From assembly GCA_902729315.2 (NCBI GenBank), contig LR746265.1, forward strand, positions 9,535,892 to 9,599,891: a stretch of 64,000 nucleotides of DNA. The letters run 5' to 3'. This stretch comes from Spirodela intermedia. Its lineage: Eukaryota; Streptophyta; Magnoliopsida; Alismatales; Araceae. The notes beneath the pieces are model-generated. The model had not been told where the DNA came from and ran no database searches. It worked only from the letters and a program-made list of their open reading frames with translations. Below are positions 9,831 through 22,422 of this stretch, in pieces (position 1 is the stretch's first letter; every line of letters begins with the position of its first letter). The translations under genes were made by a program, and so were the position numbers.

Positions 9831-10727
9831 CCTTGCATTTAGAGACAATAGTCTTTTCAACTGATCCTCTGAAAAAATCTTGAATTCTTTTCGGTTTATA
9901 AGGTCCATTTGCTATCAACCTCTATTCACTAAAGTCTGTGACATGAACGTCTATTTTCATGAGGGTTTTTAAGTTGGTATAATTGATTTTACTAAATATG
10001 GGGGTCTATGTGTGAATGTTTGTCTACAAAGTTGCTTCTTGAACTGTTAAATATAAGATTGTCACTTCCTATACAATATCTCACATACCCACTTACTCGT
10101 CTTACTTAAGCATCGCTATAGTTCAAGAGGGGGGATTGAATTGGTCATTTTACATTTATTCTTCATAGCTTCCCATTAGATAAAGACAATGAATGCTTAA
10201 ATATGCACAATTTAGTTTGGTTCAATCATTTTTTTTTACGAGTGAAATACACTAAGTATAATGGCTTCAACATGCCTCCACTGAATAGACAAGCCTTAAC
10301 AAGCTTATATGTTGGATATTATGACTCCACTGACCAATTGGTGAATGAAAATAAGAACAAACCTATAGCTTTAAACGAAAATAAGAACTGTTTGATATTC
10401 TTACTGATTTAACCCATATCATTTTTCATTTGTATTCCTCACTCTTAGTTGAGGAAGTGTCTTATATAGGTTGGAGTCAAAGAAGGCTTGAGCATAATGA
10501 TTTTGTTTTTTTTTTAATGCTCAAGAATGTGCTTTCTTAGCTTGACCTCATGGAAGGAAGAAGGTCAACATGGATGCTTTATGTCTCTCAATTTCTCTTT
10601 CTATTTGACTAATACTCTAATGTGGGCTGAAGCGTTATTGGGCCATTCAATGGTCGTTGCAATGCTAGATAAGTCTATTTTGGAATCACATCTACACTTG
10701 AAATTCAAACTCTAAAAATATTCATTA
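9831..10727. other. AT-rich intergenic, nothing recognised
   Basis: No coding, RNA or repeat homology could be supported. The right edge is the CATTA target site of the Copia insertion. Confidence 0.5.
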
Positions 10728-10854
10728 TGTGAAGAGAAGGGCACCGTAAACCTTTGAAATCTTGAGTGGGAAAGGGACACCATACAAGGGTTATAGTGGC
10801 CCTAATGGGCCCTAACAGGCCAGGTCCATAGTGGGCTGATGACACAATCTAACA
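10728..10854 (-). repeat. 3' LTR of the Copia element
   Basis: This is 127 bp, bounded by TGTGAAGAG and CAATCTAACA on the plus strand. It matches 14063-14180 along its length with substitutions and a small indel. The CATTA target duplication lies directly outside (10723-10727). Confidence 0.85.
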
Positions 10855-10859
10855 CCTCT

Positions 10860-11740
10860 CAAGCTAGAGCATATAAATCAAACATGTCTAGCTTGGTTCT
10901 CAATGAGTCATAGAAAATATTGCTAAAACTCTTGGTGAAGATGTCGACTAGTTGATTGGTCAATGACACATGTGGAGTGGTGATAATGTTCTTGAGAACC
11001 TTGTCTTGAATAGTGTCACAATCAGTTTTAATGTATTTGGTGCATTCATAGAAGGTGAGATTTGTTGCAATGAAGATTACAGCTCGATTGTCGTAGTACA
11101 TAGGCATCAGAAGTAGTATCAAGACCTCCAATTCATATAAAAGAGATCATAGTCATACCATCTCATCTATAGTATTAGTCATCACATGGTATTCTATCTC
11201 AACACTAAAGTGGGAGACAACTCACTACTTCCTAGAGCACTAAGTAACTAAGTTGTTGTCAATGTATATGTAATAGTTGGTAGTTGACTTGTGATCATTT
11301 GATGTCCCAAACAGATCTTGTCACCCGCAAATTTGGCATAAGAGTAAGCCTCAATCTTGAGATGTCCATAGCGCTAGTAGAAAAGCCCCTTTCTAGGCAC
11401 TCATTTGATGTATGCAAGAATATTGAGTGCTCCTTTCATATGTACCTCTTGAGGTCTCTACATGAATATGCTAAGAATGACAACTATATAAAATATGTCT
11501 AAACAAGTGACAATGAGATAGAGTAGTTTGCTGAGTAGAAAATGATATCGATTGATGTCCTCTAATTTGGGAGAATCATCTTCCAAAAACTTAGGCTAAG
11601 CCTCCATTAATAATGAAGTAGGTTTACACCCCAATAACCTTGTCTCTTGAAGAACGTCCAACCCATATTTTCTTTGGGAAAGGGTAAGTTTTTCTTGACA
11701 TTAGGCAAACTCAATCCCCAGAAAATACCACATAGTGGAA
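10860..11740 (-). pseudogene. Copia reverse transcriptase (C-terminal part) and RNase H, broken
   Basis: Minus-strand translation shows, in order, Copia-type RT end motifs around 11740-11480 (a QEVHMKGALNILAYIK-like stretch near 11420), then RNase H signatures (Y.D.N/AEYHVMTNTI) and the terminal segment MPMYYDNRAVIFIATN...QLVDIFTKSF...LRTKLDMFDLYALA (11108-10859). The last piece is the usual end of Copia pol. Stops and frameshifts interrupt it several times. Confidence 0.75.
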
Positions 11741-12419
11741 AGATCACCTTCATCGGTGATCCGTAGGAAAGTCGTGATTTAATCAGATAAAAATATGAAT
11801 TTTAGTTCTAGTAGGATTCGAACCCATGCCGATTGTCTACTTGTATGAAAGAAATTGAAATAAGTACTCTAATACTCTTATAAAGTGATGTCATTATGAT
11901 ATATCTATGTTATAACTAAGGGATATTTTAGGTAATAAAATAATCAAAACTATTCTAGGGAAGGTGTGACTACAAGTTTAATCACACATCAGTTGTACGG
12001 CAAAGTTTTGGACGAATATATAATAATATCAAATTTCGAAGCAATGAGTTACTTTCTCGCATGTATGACCACTCTTTGCCCCATAGTCGGTTGGCTATTG
12101 GTGACGTGGAAGTTTTGGACATGACCCCATCAGTCCATAGCTGCTCAAGCCCTTACTCGTGGCTCTGCCTTGATTGTGCTTCTGACTTGATTGTGGGCCC
12201 GATTAGCTGACTGGTCTCCCCCTTTTTATTTTATTTTCTTTTTCTTTATTTATTTTAAAAATAAGATTATAAAAATCATATAGATTCACATAAAATCAAA
12301 TAATTAGCCAAAAAACACATTAATCAACTGAAAACTACTTTTCACAATTTAACATAAATATAAGTTTATTTCTCATGAGTTAAAGTTAAAACTATATTAT
12401 TTATTAATTATTAACTCAT

Positions 12420-13660
12420 GATAATGAAAACTTATCAGGGACACAGTGTAGTGCACAAATGATAACACTAATCGAAGAAGATTTTTAAGAAAATTAAGAA
12501 CATAAAGCACGTCCCAAAGTGGGAGATTGGCCGTGGGAGAGATCGTGACATACCCTAAAGTGGGCGCATCATACACAGAAGTGGAAGCAAAATTAGCAAA
12601 GGAGCTATGAGAGAAAGCACGAGATGTCTTCTATCTTCATACTCTTCAGGAGTCATGGTCATCTAGACCATGGGAGTAAATGATGCAAGTAGAGGAGTTA
12701 TAGAAGGCAAACTGCCAACGATTGCAACTTGACCCCATGTCAGCTTACCAAATTCCTTCAACATTTCTCATCTAGGTGATTTTGACTACCACAATATGGG
12801 CACGAAGGGAAGGAATTCTTCTACTTAGTTGATCCCTTCCCCTTCCCGATAGTCTTGGAGCCACGACCTCCACCAATACTTGTAGTAACAAATGTAGAGG
12901 GGTCAAGAGCTATAGGAGCGGTAGGAGCAAGAGGCGTGCTAGTGTGTACACGAAGAGATTTTGAGAAGATATGTGTCATCGAAGGAAGCTGAGTGCCAAA
13001 AAGTACCTAGCCATGGATCTAATTGGTGAGCTCCAGATGTAGACTGTTGACAAAAGCCCATGCATAGAGTTTGTCACGATAATAAGTGAGAGTAGACAGA
13101 TCCGTGGTCGGTGGTTGATAGACAGATAGCTCGGTGACGATATCTTGTAATTTGTCAAAATACTCCTAGAGCGATCAACTATCTTATTTATAAGCAAAGA
13201 GTGATTCATAAAGACGAATAGTGTGACTAATGTTCATTTTGTTTGCATACATCATCTCGAGAGTTTACCATAATAAATGAGCTGGCTTCAAATAATTGAG
13301 AGGCCGAATAATGAAAGACTCAACACTTTGACAAAATAAGGTGGTGATGGCAAAGTCAAGATGCTCCCAATGAAGGTAGTTTGGAGACGTGACATCAGGC
13401 AACTACAATTAGAGGTGATGTAGAAGTTGATAGGCGTGAAAGAAGTCTTCAAATGTAGATGCCCACAAGTCATAATTGATGCCGTAAAAAATGTAGGCCA
13501 GGTGAGTCAATGTAGTCATAATGGAATGTCGGGGAGGGAACGAGACAAAAGGTGAGGTAGAGAATATCATCACTAAAGGTAAGGGTGAGTCATGGGAGGA
13601 TGACCCCAGTGTATTTGCCATCGAAGGAAGAGATTGAACTCACTGAGATGACAAGAGGCT
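12420..13660 (-). pseudogene. Copia gag with CCHC-type zinc knuckle, broken
   Basis: Fragments resembling the Copia gag polyprotein (UBN2-like) begin near 13620 with NYDLWASTFEDFFHAYQLLH, continue through a WEHLDFAITTLFCQSVESFI-like part (about 13370-13300), and reach IVTELSVYQPPTTDLSTLTY near 13140-13080. A zinc-knuckle start CPYCGSQNH lies at 12802-12776. A DVLYVLNFLKNLL stretch near 12500 fits the pre-integrase region that follows protease in Copia pol. Frameshifts and stops separate the pieces. Confidence 0.7.
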
Positions 13661-14050
13661 TGAGCAAATGGTGCGCAAGGAGACAGAAGCTGTGCACATA
13701 GGCTGATGCATATGAGGCCTTGGAGATCACGGGCCAGCACAGGAGAGGAATGGACACCTTGAGATCAGCGCCTAGAGGGGCAACGAGCCAGCATAGAGGG
13801 TGAGAGATGTTGGTATGGACGTGCTGGCGTTGAGGGCGAGAAAGGATCAGCATGCGGCTCAAATCAGGGTGGGCAGCAACGTGGAGAAACTAATGGGTAA
13901 GGCCACCGGTGAGGGGCTGGACGCCCTGATGAGGCCATCACAAATAGAGGCAGCACCGAAGACGCCACCAGAGGATTGGCAATGAGGAATGGTGGCACAA
14001 GTAGTGGAGTGGAAAACCCTTAGGGAATGGCGATACATCTAGCCCCTATG

Positions 14051-14062
14051 GCTCTGATACCA
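14051..14062 (-). other. Primer-binding site, initiator tRNA-Met type
   Basis: On the minus strand TGGTATCAGAGC directly follows the 5' LTR end. This is complementary to the 3' end of plant initiator tRNA-Met and fixes the orientation of the Copia element. Confidence 0.9.
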
Positions 14063-14180
14063 TGTGGAGAGAAGGGCACCGTAAACCATTAGAATCCTGA
14101 GAGGGAAAGGGGCGCCATACAAAGGTTTATAGTTGCCCTAATGGGCGAGGTCCATAGTGGGCCAATGCCACAATCTAACA
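14063..14180 (-). repeat. 5' LTR of the Copia element
   Basis: This is 118 bp, matching 10728-10854. It starts TGTGGAGAG and ends CAATCTAACA on the plus strand, directly followed by the CATTA target duplication (14181-14185). Confidence 0.87.
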
Positions 14181-14185
14181 CATTA

Positions 14186-17100
14186 ATCTTGTAAACATCA
14201 TAGTAAATCAAAATATCTGAAATGTGATGTGCTGCATTGTGTTTCCCATACAATTAGTTTCTAGTGAGTACACACATGCTTACAAATGCAACATAAACTT
14301 ACATCCAAAAATATTTTAATCATCTGAAGTATGAATATGGACTGTTTAGCCTTTTAGCCAATTTCTTCTGATTTAATTATCTGACTTAATCTATAACAGT
14401 TTATACTTGATGAGGAATATAAATTTATCATCCAACATTACCATGTTACCCTTTGTCATCATAAAAACATTCAAGACTGCTATAGTGGGTGGGGTTCTCG
14501 GTGACTTACTATGGTCACGCGCTGAGCGGATGGCAAGCCAAGATGATCACTGCTTGTATGCCTAGTAAGGCGACGCCGACTTCCATGCAGTTTTCTACCA
14601 TGGGCTGTCCCTTCTCCGATACGCCTCCCTGATCCATGTATTAAAGGTTCCTCTCTACTTCAACGACCCTTGTCACGAAGTCTTGTGTTCAGTATGACCG
14701 ATCTTAGACGTGCGATGGAGGAGGAAGCCAACGAGGGTCAGACGAGGAAAACCCAGAATGCCCCAAAGAATTCCAGTCTTTATAGACGAGGAAGACTCAA
14801 CGAGAATCCACCTGTTCATCCCTTCAAACTCGTCTCTATAGGTTGACTGTCGGATCTCAGGATTTGAGGGTTGTCAACGAACAGCAATCTGCGGCCCCAT
14901 CCCGGGGATGAGCAATCATGAACAATGAGGCGTATGGTTTGTACATCAGAAAAGGACGAAGACAACAAGGAAGAGGACGAGTCGATGCTTGTAGGAGGCC
15001 TTTGGCAACCAAAAGGCGTGCCTGTGTGCCTTCATGTCTCCCATGCTCAGGGTGTTCCATCCTGGCCAACTATGGGAGCTCCATGTCTTTTCAACTTGTT
15101 AAGGTATGTTTAATTCTTCAAAGTGTCTGATATCCAAAAAGGAAGACGATGATGAAAAGGAGGAAGAGGAGAGAGCCTATACAACATCGATGAAGTTGGA
15201 CGATGAATCAAGCATACCGTGATATCACCGAGCATCAAATGCCTGCCTTGGAAAGTCCAAGAGGATAACAATACCATCTTCCGTATTTGCAGATTGCTTA
15301 GCTCCTTTGTCAAACAATCTCTTCTTCACACGGAAATGCAAGCAGTGTTGCTGAAGTATTAGCCATATATATTCATGTTGAGCATACCATTGCTTCACGT
15401 CCATCTTCATGGTTCATCAGGCATGGCACTAAAGTATGAGCCATAGTTCTCCTCCACGTCCATCTTCATGGTTCATCAGGCATGAATCAGTAAATGTGTC
15501 TTTTTTTTCCAATTCTAAAATGGACCCATTGCTTGTGTTTAAGGAACAATAGCGGTGATAGATTATATTTATGGTTACTATTGAAGAAGATCATTCACCC
15601 TCTTCTTACTAGAAGTTGATATTATATTTTTCAAGCATCTTCAAGACATTATTCGAAAAAATATACATGCACCCACCTTGTCTCTTTTTATATTTTCTAA
15701 GCTAAAATTGGAGGACAACATAAAGTGCGACCACAAATTATTTATTTCATTAGTTTTTAAAAATAGAAATAATATTGGTTCTTATAAAACCAAACAATAT
15801 ACTATAAAGATGAGCCTACTTTACTCATAGACAAATGGTTTGGAGTTGGATGGCTCAAGAATTACAATACGATATTAAAGACGGTGACTGCACATGAAGT
15901 CTACCCATTTCTATTGTTGTCATTGACTTGACAGAACAGGTGAGTTGTTCCCAAATGGACTCACATTCATTTCTCCCTCCCTCCCTCTCTCGCCCTCTCT
16001 CCCCTCTGTTAGAAGAGTAGAAGAGGAGGGATGTGGGGGATAAAGTGATAAGTGGTGAGGCGTGAGGACGTGGAAAAAATAGGAGACGAGGTGCATGAGC
16101 TCACATCTTTCAGGTCTCTCTCTCTCTCTCTTATTTGAGAGACCAGAGAAGAAAGGGAGATCGTGAGAGACTCGAGTGATTCATTCATTTATTTCTTTAG
16201 TAAGTCTCATTTAGAATCTAGAGATTTATTTTGAGCCCACCATCTTATAGAGGAATACTTATTCAACATTGTGTCGAGGAAAAAGATGCAATTGTCTTGT
16301 AAGATTCTCTTTTACTTTCTTCTCCCACTCGAGGAAATCGTTTTAGATCTCTTAGCCGATGTAGGAGAATTTATCCAACCATGTAAATGCTGGTGCATCA
16401 TTTCTTCATACATTTTCATGTATATTCACTCTTGTCGTCTCCAAACTTTTCTCTTGATAATTTGGGATTATCCGTAGTACATTTTGCAAATCGTCTTCCA
16501 CTGTGCGTATATCACCCTTCTGTTAACACAACATTCTATGTCACACATGGTGGAGTGTCAGAAATAACCTATTGTCGATTACTGTGATAGTAAATTTGTG
16601 ATTATGTCGTAATGCCTATTCCAATCAGAACATATAAAGTTGACTTGATTGAGGAGACACTGTAGCCGTACATCCTCAAGAACCGGAAGGGTTGACGTCC
16701 TCATACAGTTGGTGTGAGATGTTGACGTTTTGGAATTCTATATTCAGCGGCCATCCTTTCATCACCCAATCTCTGTGAATTCATGAATGGAGAGGAGCAA
16801 AGACTACAGCATCTGTAAAAATCTGAGCTCGAAAGGAGTAAACCCAATCGAAGATGGACGTCAAGAGACGAACACGGCTTTAAGAGATCTTTGATCGTTT
16901 GCCAAATTCTTACTGGTGGGAATCCCGCATGATGTTTGGGAAGGCACTGGCACTCGTAATAGCGCTAGATGGAGGGGGAGTTGGAGGAGATGGACATGAT
17001 AAGAGGTCCATTTCGTTGCGAATCATGGTCAACCCAGATTGAATAGCATAAATGTGAAATATAACATAATGGGGATGAGTTGGGTGATGGAGCTCTATGA

Positions 17101-17807
17101 GGAATATTCTTAGGACGGGGGCCGTCAGAAGTTGCTCTTTTTTGTGGACCCAAAGATAGGTCTTTTACAAAATCTCGAGATTGCCGGAGTCATGGCGACC
17201 GTATTCCCACGAAATATTGAACCAGCTTCGATAAGGTATGAGGTGTGGGTGGGTCTACATCTCTCGTATACATGTTGTCGTGACGGAATTTTGTTTTCAT
17301 GCTCGGTGAGAGATGCGCCTGGCGTCCCAGCAGGCCTTCGGGGGCGAAGACCTGGTGGCGGAGACAATTCTCGGGGCAGTGTCTGCCAGGTTCCACAGTT
17401 TTCCTGGGGTTGGGTTCGCTCCCGTCAGCGTGTCCGGACCTCAACCATTGGATTTTGTGGCCTGCAGCCCTCCCCGCCGCCGGCACGCTGGAGTCATTGG
17501 CCTTCGAGTCCCGCGAGAGGAGATATCTCGTGGTTCGCCGTCGACGCCGTGGGCAGATTCTCTTCTCCGCTCGTCCTCTTGTGAGTCTGGTCAAAGATTC
17601 TCCGTGGTTTGCCGGTCAGTGGCCCCCTGTCTGCGGGACCCGTGGAAACGCGATGGGCCGATGAGATTCCCCAAAATCCCCCGACGGAGATCTGAAAATT
17701 TCCCAACCTCAGGCTCTCCAATCCGGAGAAGGAGAAGGCTCAGAAGCGCTGCGACTTCGTGCTGTGTTCTTTTGATCTGGTGAGGGATCCGCAGGGGGGG
17801 CGGGAAG
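14186..17807. other. Intergenic, no gene recognised
   Basis: AT-rich sequence includes a local 57-bp tandem duplication (CACGTCCATCTTCATGGTTC at about 15396 and 15453) and CT runs at 15967-16012 and 16113-16131. A GC-rich stretch from about 17290 is probably the promoter and leader of the Mpv17-family gene. A 150-codon open frame at 17132-17584 has no recognisable domain and I do not call it. Confidence 0.45.
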
Positions 17808-20270
17808 ATGGCTGCGACCGGTGCGGTCCTCGGAGGGGTCGCATCCCAGATGTTCCTCTCTCCGCCTACGCCATCCTACTCCGCCGTCGCGGACTCCCCC
17901 CGCTGTTTCCTCTGCTCCAGGGGTCCCTCTCTCCCTTCCCTTCCGGTGATCCGGCGGCGCGCACCGCGGGGCGTGGTTGAGGGACCTCAATTTTCCAGAC
18001 GAACTTCGAGGCCGGGAGGGAGGGGCAGAAAGTGGGCCGTGACTCTGGACGACGATAAGGACATCATCCCGGTGAGCAGCGGTGACGCCACCGACCAGCA
18101 GGAAGGGATTGCCTCGCCCGCGGCCGAGGAGCGGGACGTCGTCGTCCAAGGGGACGGCCAGATGGGGAGGTTGGTGTTCGAGAGCGGTGCTTTTGGGGAT
18201 GTGGGTGTTGGCTTCTCCTCTTCCGCTTCCCCTTTATCATCCTCCTCGTCCTCGTCCTCCACCTCATCCTCTCCGCCCCAGACGGGAGATGATAAACCCG
18301 AGGTTGAGGACTTCAACCGGGCGGTGGACCGGGCCATCAACGCATCCATTGTGCTCGCCGCTGGCACCGCCGCCATCACAAAGTTACTCACCATCGACCA
18401 CGACTACTGGCAGGTGAGTGATTTCATCCAACCGCCCACCGCCCCCATCACAAGGTTGCTTGGATTTCTTCCTGAATCTCGTTGTAGTCGAAACCAATGG
18501 AGGAATCAGGGCAGGAGAGCGGACAGCTCTCCACCGTGGCCTAGGGGTTTTTCCTTGCCAGTCTTCTTGATAGCCGGGAAGCTTCATTTTTGTGACCTTC
18601 GAGCTCTGGTTTTGCTTTGATGACTGGTAACTGAACTGTTGTTTCCTCTGCTTCTTGCCTCATAATCATGCAGTGAAGCCCTTTCCATCGCCCGCTGGAA
18701 ATTATTTGTTCTTATCCAGCACTGCTTCTGGCAACATCTTCATTTCTGACAGGGTTCTATTCCGTAGAGCTGCTGTCACTTCCACATGTGATCGCATTCA
18801 TTCATGATTTCCCTGATTTCTGCCCCGCCCATCTTCGTTGGTCCTGTTCGATGTTCCCGTGTGCTTCACGTGCTTGGTCCTTGGTTTCGGTCCTGCCCTT
18901 CTTTAATCGCTACCGATCCTTGAATGGCGATAGAAGCAGGCTCCTCTTCGTTTCGTTGGTGATTGGCGATCCAGTCGCCAGTTTCTATCTCAGAATGGTT
19001 CCTAAACTATATTCTGAAGTACTTGAGAGTATGGGTCATCGATTTATAGCGATAAACTCATTTTTTAATAGCAATCTGATAAAGCCATGCTACCCCTATT
19101 ACATGCTAATTGATCAGATTATCGCCAGACGATGCTTGAACACCACATTCCCTTTCATGTAGAGAGATCGAAATGATATTCGAGTGCTTGGTCTTTTATG
19201 CTGTGACTGTGACGGTTTGGGTTGTCCTCACCAGCTAAGAGGAAACAGATGACAGTCGCCAACATCTCTCCATTTCAAGGCCTGCTTAATTTCTCAATGA
19301 TATTTTGCCGCACATATGTCATTTCACCCGTCGGTCAGGGACAAGGAGGTTCCTGGTTTTCCTCATCCTCGCCACCAGGTGTAGAGTTAACATTTGGGGA
19401 TTCTCCTTTAATGCCTCACATTATCGGTGCAAGGATGAATTTGAACTAGGCCAACAATGATCATGGGCATTGCTGCATGTAGTGGCTGGGCACAGCTGTT
19501 CATGGCGGGATGTCGGGAGATGGGGTGCATTCGGTGTGATTCGCAGCTCTCATCTAGATCCTCACCCTTGTTTCTGCGCTGTTCTAGGGATGGACCCTGT
19601 TCGAGATCCTGAGATACGCACCCGAGCACAACTGGATTGCCTACGAGGAGGCCCTGAAAACGAACCCCGTTCTCGCCAAGATGATGATCAGCGGCATAGT
19701 TTACTCCTTGGGAGATTGGATCGCCCAGGTGAAGAAGCCCCCTGCCATTCTCTGCGTCGTTAAATTATTTTATTGAAGACAGAATATCTGCCTGCTGGAA
19801 AAAACCGGAATCCCCACCCTCTCTCTGGCTGCATGTTTCCAGTGCTACGAAGGGAAGCCGCTCTTCGAGTTCGACCGGGCCCGCATGCTCCGATCTGGCC
19901 TCGTTGGGTTCACCCTCCACGGGTCCCTCTCTCATTATTATTACTACTTCTGCGAGGTACTCACAGACAGCAAGTGTCTCCCTTTATTTATTTTTTCATC
20001 ACGGATCGAATCACGCATGATTATTGCATTTGCCGAGAATATTTTCCTCTCCCTCCCTGTCTTCATTTGTTGTCCCTTCTACCCCACCAAAAAAAAACCC
20101 AAGGAAAAGAAGAAAAAGAAAGAAAAGTCCCCTATCCCCAGGGGATGCACAGTAAATCCAACGAGGTTGCGCATGACTTTCAATCATATTCCACAGAGAC
20201 ATAATAGCGGCGTCTGATTTCCTTTCTAAATATTTTCAACAGCATCCTAAATTACTATTACTGCTACTGC

Positions 20271-20306
<36 letters not shown>

Positions 20307-21735
20307 TACATAGATTGTTGAGTTTAGAGAAGATACTCCTCAGGTAATAATTACCCTGTTTGGCATATACGAGGCTCTAATCCGCACACTTTCCTTCCAG
20401 GCGCTTTTTCCTTTCCAAGATTGGTGGGTGGTGCCAGCCAAGGTGGCCTTCGACCAGACAGCTTGGTCGGCGGTGTGGAACAGCATTTACTTCGTGGTTT
20501 TGGGCTTCCTTCGCTTTGAGTCACCTGCGAGTATTCTTAGTGAGCTGAAGGCAACCTTCTGGCCGATGCTGAAAGTAAGAAATCTCCTCCCCCCCCCCCT
20601 TGCCCTGGTATTGGTGTTATCTCGGATCTCCTTTCCTTTTTTTGTTTATAATCCACGAAAAAAGAAAAAGAAAAAAATCTCTCGCTTGTCTTGGTTATAA
20701 TTTCTGGTTATGTTGCATATATATATATATGGGAATAGCTGATGCTCTAGAACATGCATCATACTGATAGTAGCTGTCTTGACTGCACTTTGCGTCCCAT
20801 CTCATTTGTCTACAAGGTCAAACTGTCGAGTCCCTGCATTCTATTTGAAATCCCGGGTTCTCCCATTCCACACCGATGGTGTATCATGCCACATGCGTCG
20901 TGTTTGCTTGAGAAATCCACTCTTTCCTTTTACTAATTCTGGATCATGGGCATGGCGGTGAGAAGTCAACCACCCGAGGTTGACTTCTTTACCTTTCGTT
21001 AATGCATAACGGCGGCCTTGTGGGCTTCTTTTAAGAATATTGAATTTCGCAGAATTTTTTTCCTCTCAAAGACATTTAGTGGGTCCCCTGATCTGACGGG
21101 AGTCCCCTTCCGGACTCATGCATGCAGGAGAGTCGCAAGTCAACACGAACGGGTGAACTCAGTGGTCCACGTCCGAGTTTCCTCTGTTAAAAAAATAGAA
21201 CACATTTATAGTAAAGATGTTTGACTGCTATCCAGGCTCATTAGGACACAGTAGGATGCCAACTTAATGAATCCGTGCTGATGATTCTTGTCTTCACCAA
21301 GTCTTCGGTCGCCGGGGGCTTTGGTCAAAAGAAATAATTTCAATTAAATACGTAAGTTTAGCATGAAATGTATGTTCCTGAATATTTTTGTATTTTAAAT
21401 TAAAAATCGTTCGTGTTCTTGCAGGCGGGGTGGAAGCTCTGGCCCTTCGCTCATCTCATCACCTACGGAGTCATACCGGTGGAGCAGCGGCTCCTCTGGG
21501 TTGACTGCGTGGAGCTCATCTGGGTCACCATCCTGTCGACGTGAGGGCCGCCCCTCTCTCATGGCCTCCCTCTTCAGCCGATAGCTGCAAACTTTGCTAT
21601 TAATAATTTACGGAGAATTTCTGCCGGAACTTTGCCCGATCAAACTCTTTCATCTTTTTCAGGTACTCCAATGAGATGTCGGAGGCGAGGAACTCAGAGG
21701 CCGCATCGGAGGAGGCCGACAGAAGGTCCCTATGA
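17808..21735 (+). CDS. Chloroplast-type Mpv17/PMP22 family membrane protein, six exons
   Basis: Exons are 17808-18413, 19588-19728, 19843-19956, 20401-20574, 21425-21540 and 21663-21735, all with GT/AG junctions. The first four junctions are phase 0 and the last splits a Thr codon. The product is 407 residues. Exon 1 encodes a Ser/Arg-rich plastid transit peptide, a Ser-rich linker and FNRAVDRAINASIVLAAGTA. Later exons give the Mpv17 core: SGIVYSLGDWIAQ, FDRARMLRSGLVGFTLHGSL, WWVVPAKVAFDQTAW, and AGWKLWPFAHLITYGVIPVE with QRLLWVD. The family forms four-helix membrane proteins in peroxisome, mitochondrion or plastid, thought to act as channels or in metabolite homeostasis. From memory the whole protein resembles Arabidopsis At5g19750. 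No frame damage is seen, so the gene looks functional. Confidence 0.92.
20271..20306. repeat. (TTA)n microsatellite in intron 3
   Basis: About twelve ATT/TTA units lie in the 444-bp intron between exons 3 and 4 of the Mpv17-family gene. Confidence 0.85.
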
Positions 21736-22260
21736 GCCCTGCTGGTCAACCCACCCATGAAGATCGGCTGAGAGGGTCCACTCCACGTCCTGTGCTCTCG
21801 GATCAATCGTGACGACGCCCGTTGACTGTGGTGCGGAGCGATCTGTGAATAATTAGAAAAAATAAAAATCTGTGCTGGGATGCGATATACTGCTATAAAA
21901 TCAGGGTGTAAATATTTGATTCTTTCACCTTTTCTCTTATTTTTCCTCCTCTGACTTTTGGCCTTCGGCCATAACTAGGCCTGCCCGTAGCCTTCTTCTG
22001 GGTGTTTGTCCGAGAGGACATGGTTGACCATAACGGAAGATTTGGGGGATTCTTCAACCTCTGACGTTGAGTTTTGTGCGTTCGGACGCGCGAATATATT
22101 AGCGAAAAATAGGGCAGGAGATAAATAAATGAACGAAAATGAGGGCCATCAGACTTCCAATTCCAACGGCAGGTTCCAGCGGAGGACGTGGCGACTGCTC
22201 GAGGAAACCCAGATAGATCCACAGAACTGACCATTCAGCCGCCGCCATCTGGCATGTGAC

Positions 22261-22290
22261 GATAAGGTGATAAGGGGGCGGTGACGTGGC
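22261..22290 (+). promoter_or_regulatory. Paired I-boxes and an ACGT (G-box-like) element upstream of PSB27
   Basis: GATAAG occurs twice eight bases apart (22261-22266 and 22269-22274), followed by TGACGTGGC (22282-22290). I-box plus G-box pairs about 130-160 bases before the ATG are a known light-responsive module of nuclear photosynthesis genes. The assignment rests on motif and context only. Confidence 0.5.
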
Positions 22291-22342
22291 GCCCGAGCTG
22301 CGCCCTTCCCCCGCCCTCATCCCGGCTCGCTCGCCCTGCCCT

Positions 22343-22344
<2 letters not shown>

Positions 22345-22377
<33 letters not shown>

Positions 22378-22378
22378 G
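22345..22378. repeat. (CT)n tract in the PSB27 leader
   Basis: A CT run of about 15 units, slightly interrupted, ends some 45 bases before the PSB27 start codon. Confidence 0.7.
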
Positions 22379-22422
22379 TTCAGCGCCGAGACTGCCGCCG
22401 AGAGGAGAGAGAGAAAGAAGAG

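Larger units (their letters stand above)
10728..14180 (-). mobile_element. Copia retrotransposon with short LTRs and intact target duplication
   Basis: LTRs lie at 10728-10854 (3', 127 bp) and 14063-14180 (5', 118 bp), in the same orientation with TG/CA ends. The five bases CATTA flank both outer edges, a target-site duplication proving one insertion event. The primer site TGGTATCAGAGC (minus strand, 14062-14051) abuts the 5' LTR, and a purine tract (TTGAGAGG) precedes the 3' LTR. Going down the minus strand are gag, a zinc knuckle, a pre-integrase-like segment, then reverse transcriptase and RNase H remnants. Integrase and most of the RT are missing. Numerous stops show it is dead. At 3.45 kb it is shorter than typical 4.5-5 kb Copia elements. 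Confidence 0.88.

Noticed and set aside
11811-11890. tRNA T-arm-like sequence (minus-strand GGGTTCGAATCC) with a D-arm-like TTAGAGTAC upstream
   Set aside because: No acceptor stem pairs and the anticodon arm does not fold well; at most a tRNA-derived SINE relic or pseudogene inside the Copia element.
17132-17584. 150-codon open frame upstream of the Mpv17-family gene
   Set aside because: No domain or splice logic; overlapping open frames on both strands indicate GC-rich promoter sequence.
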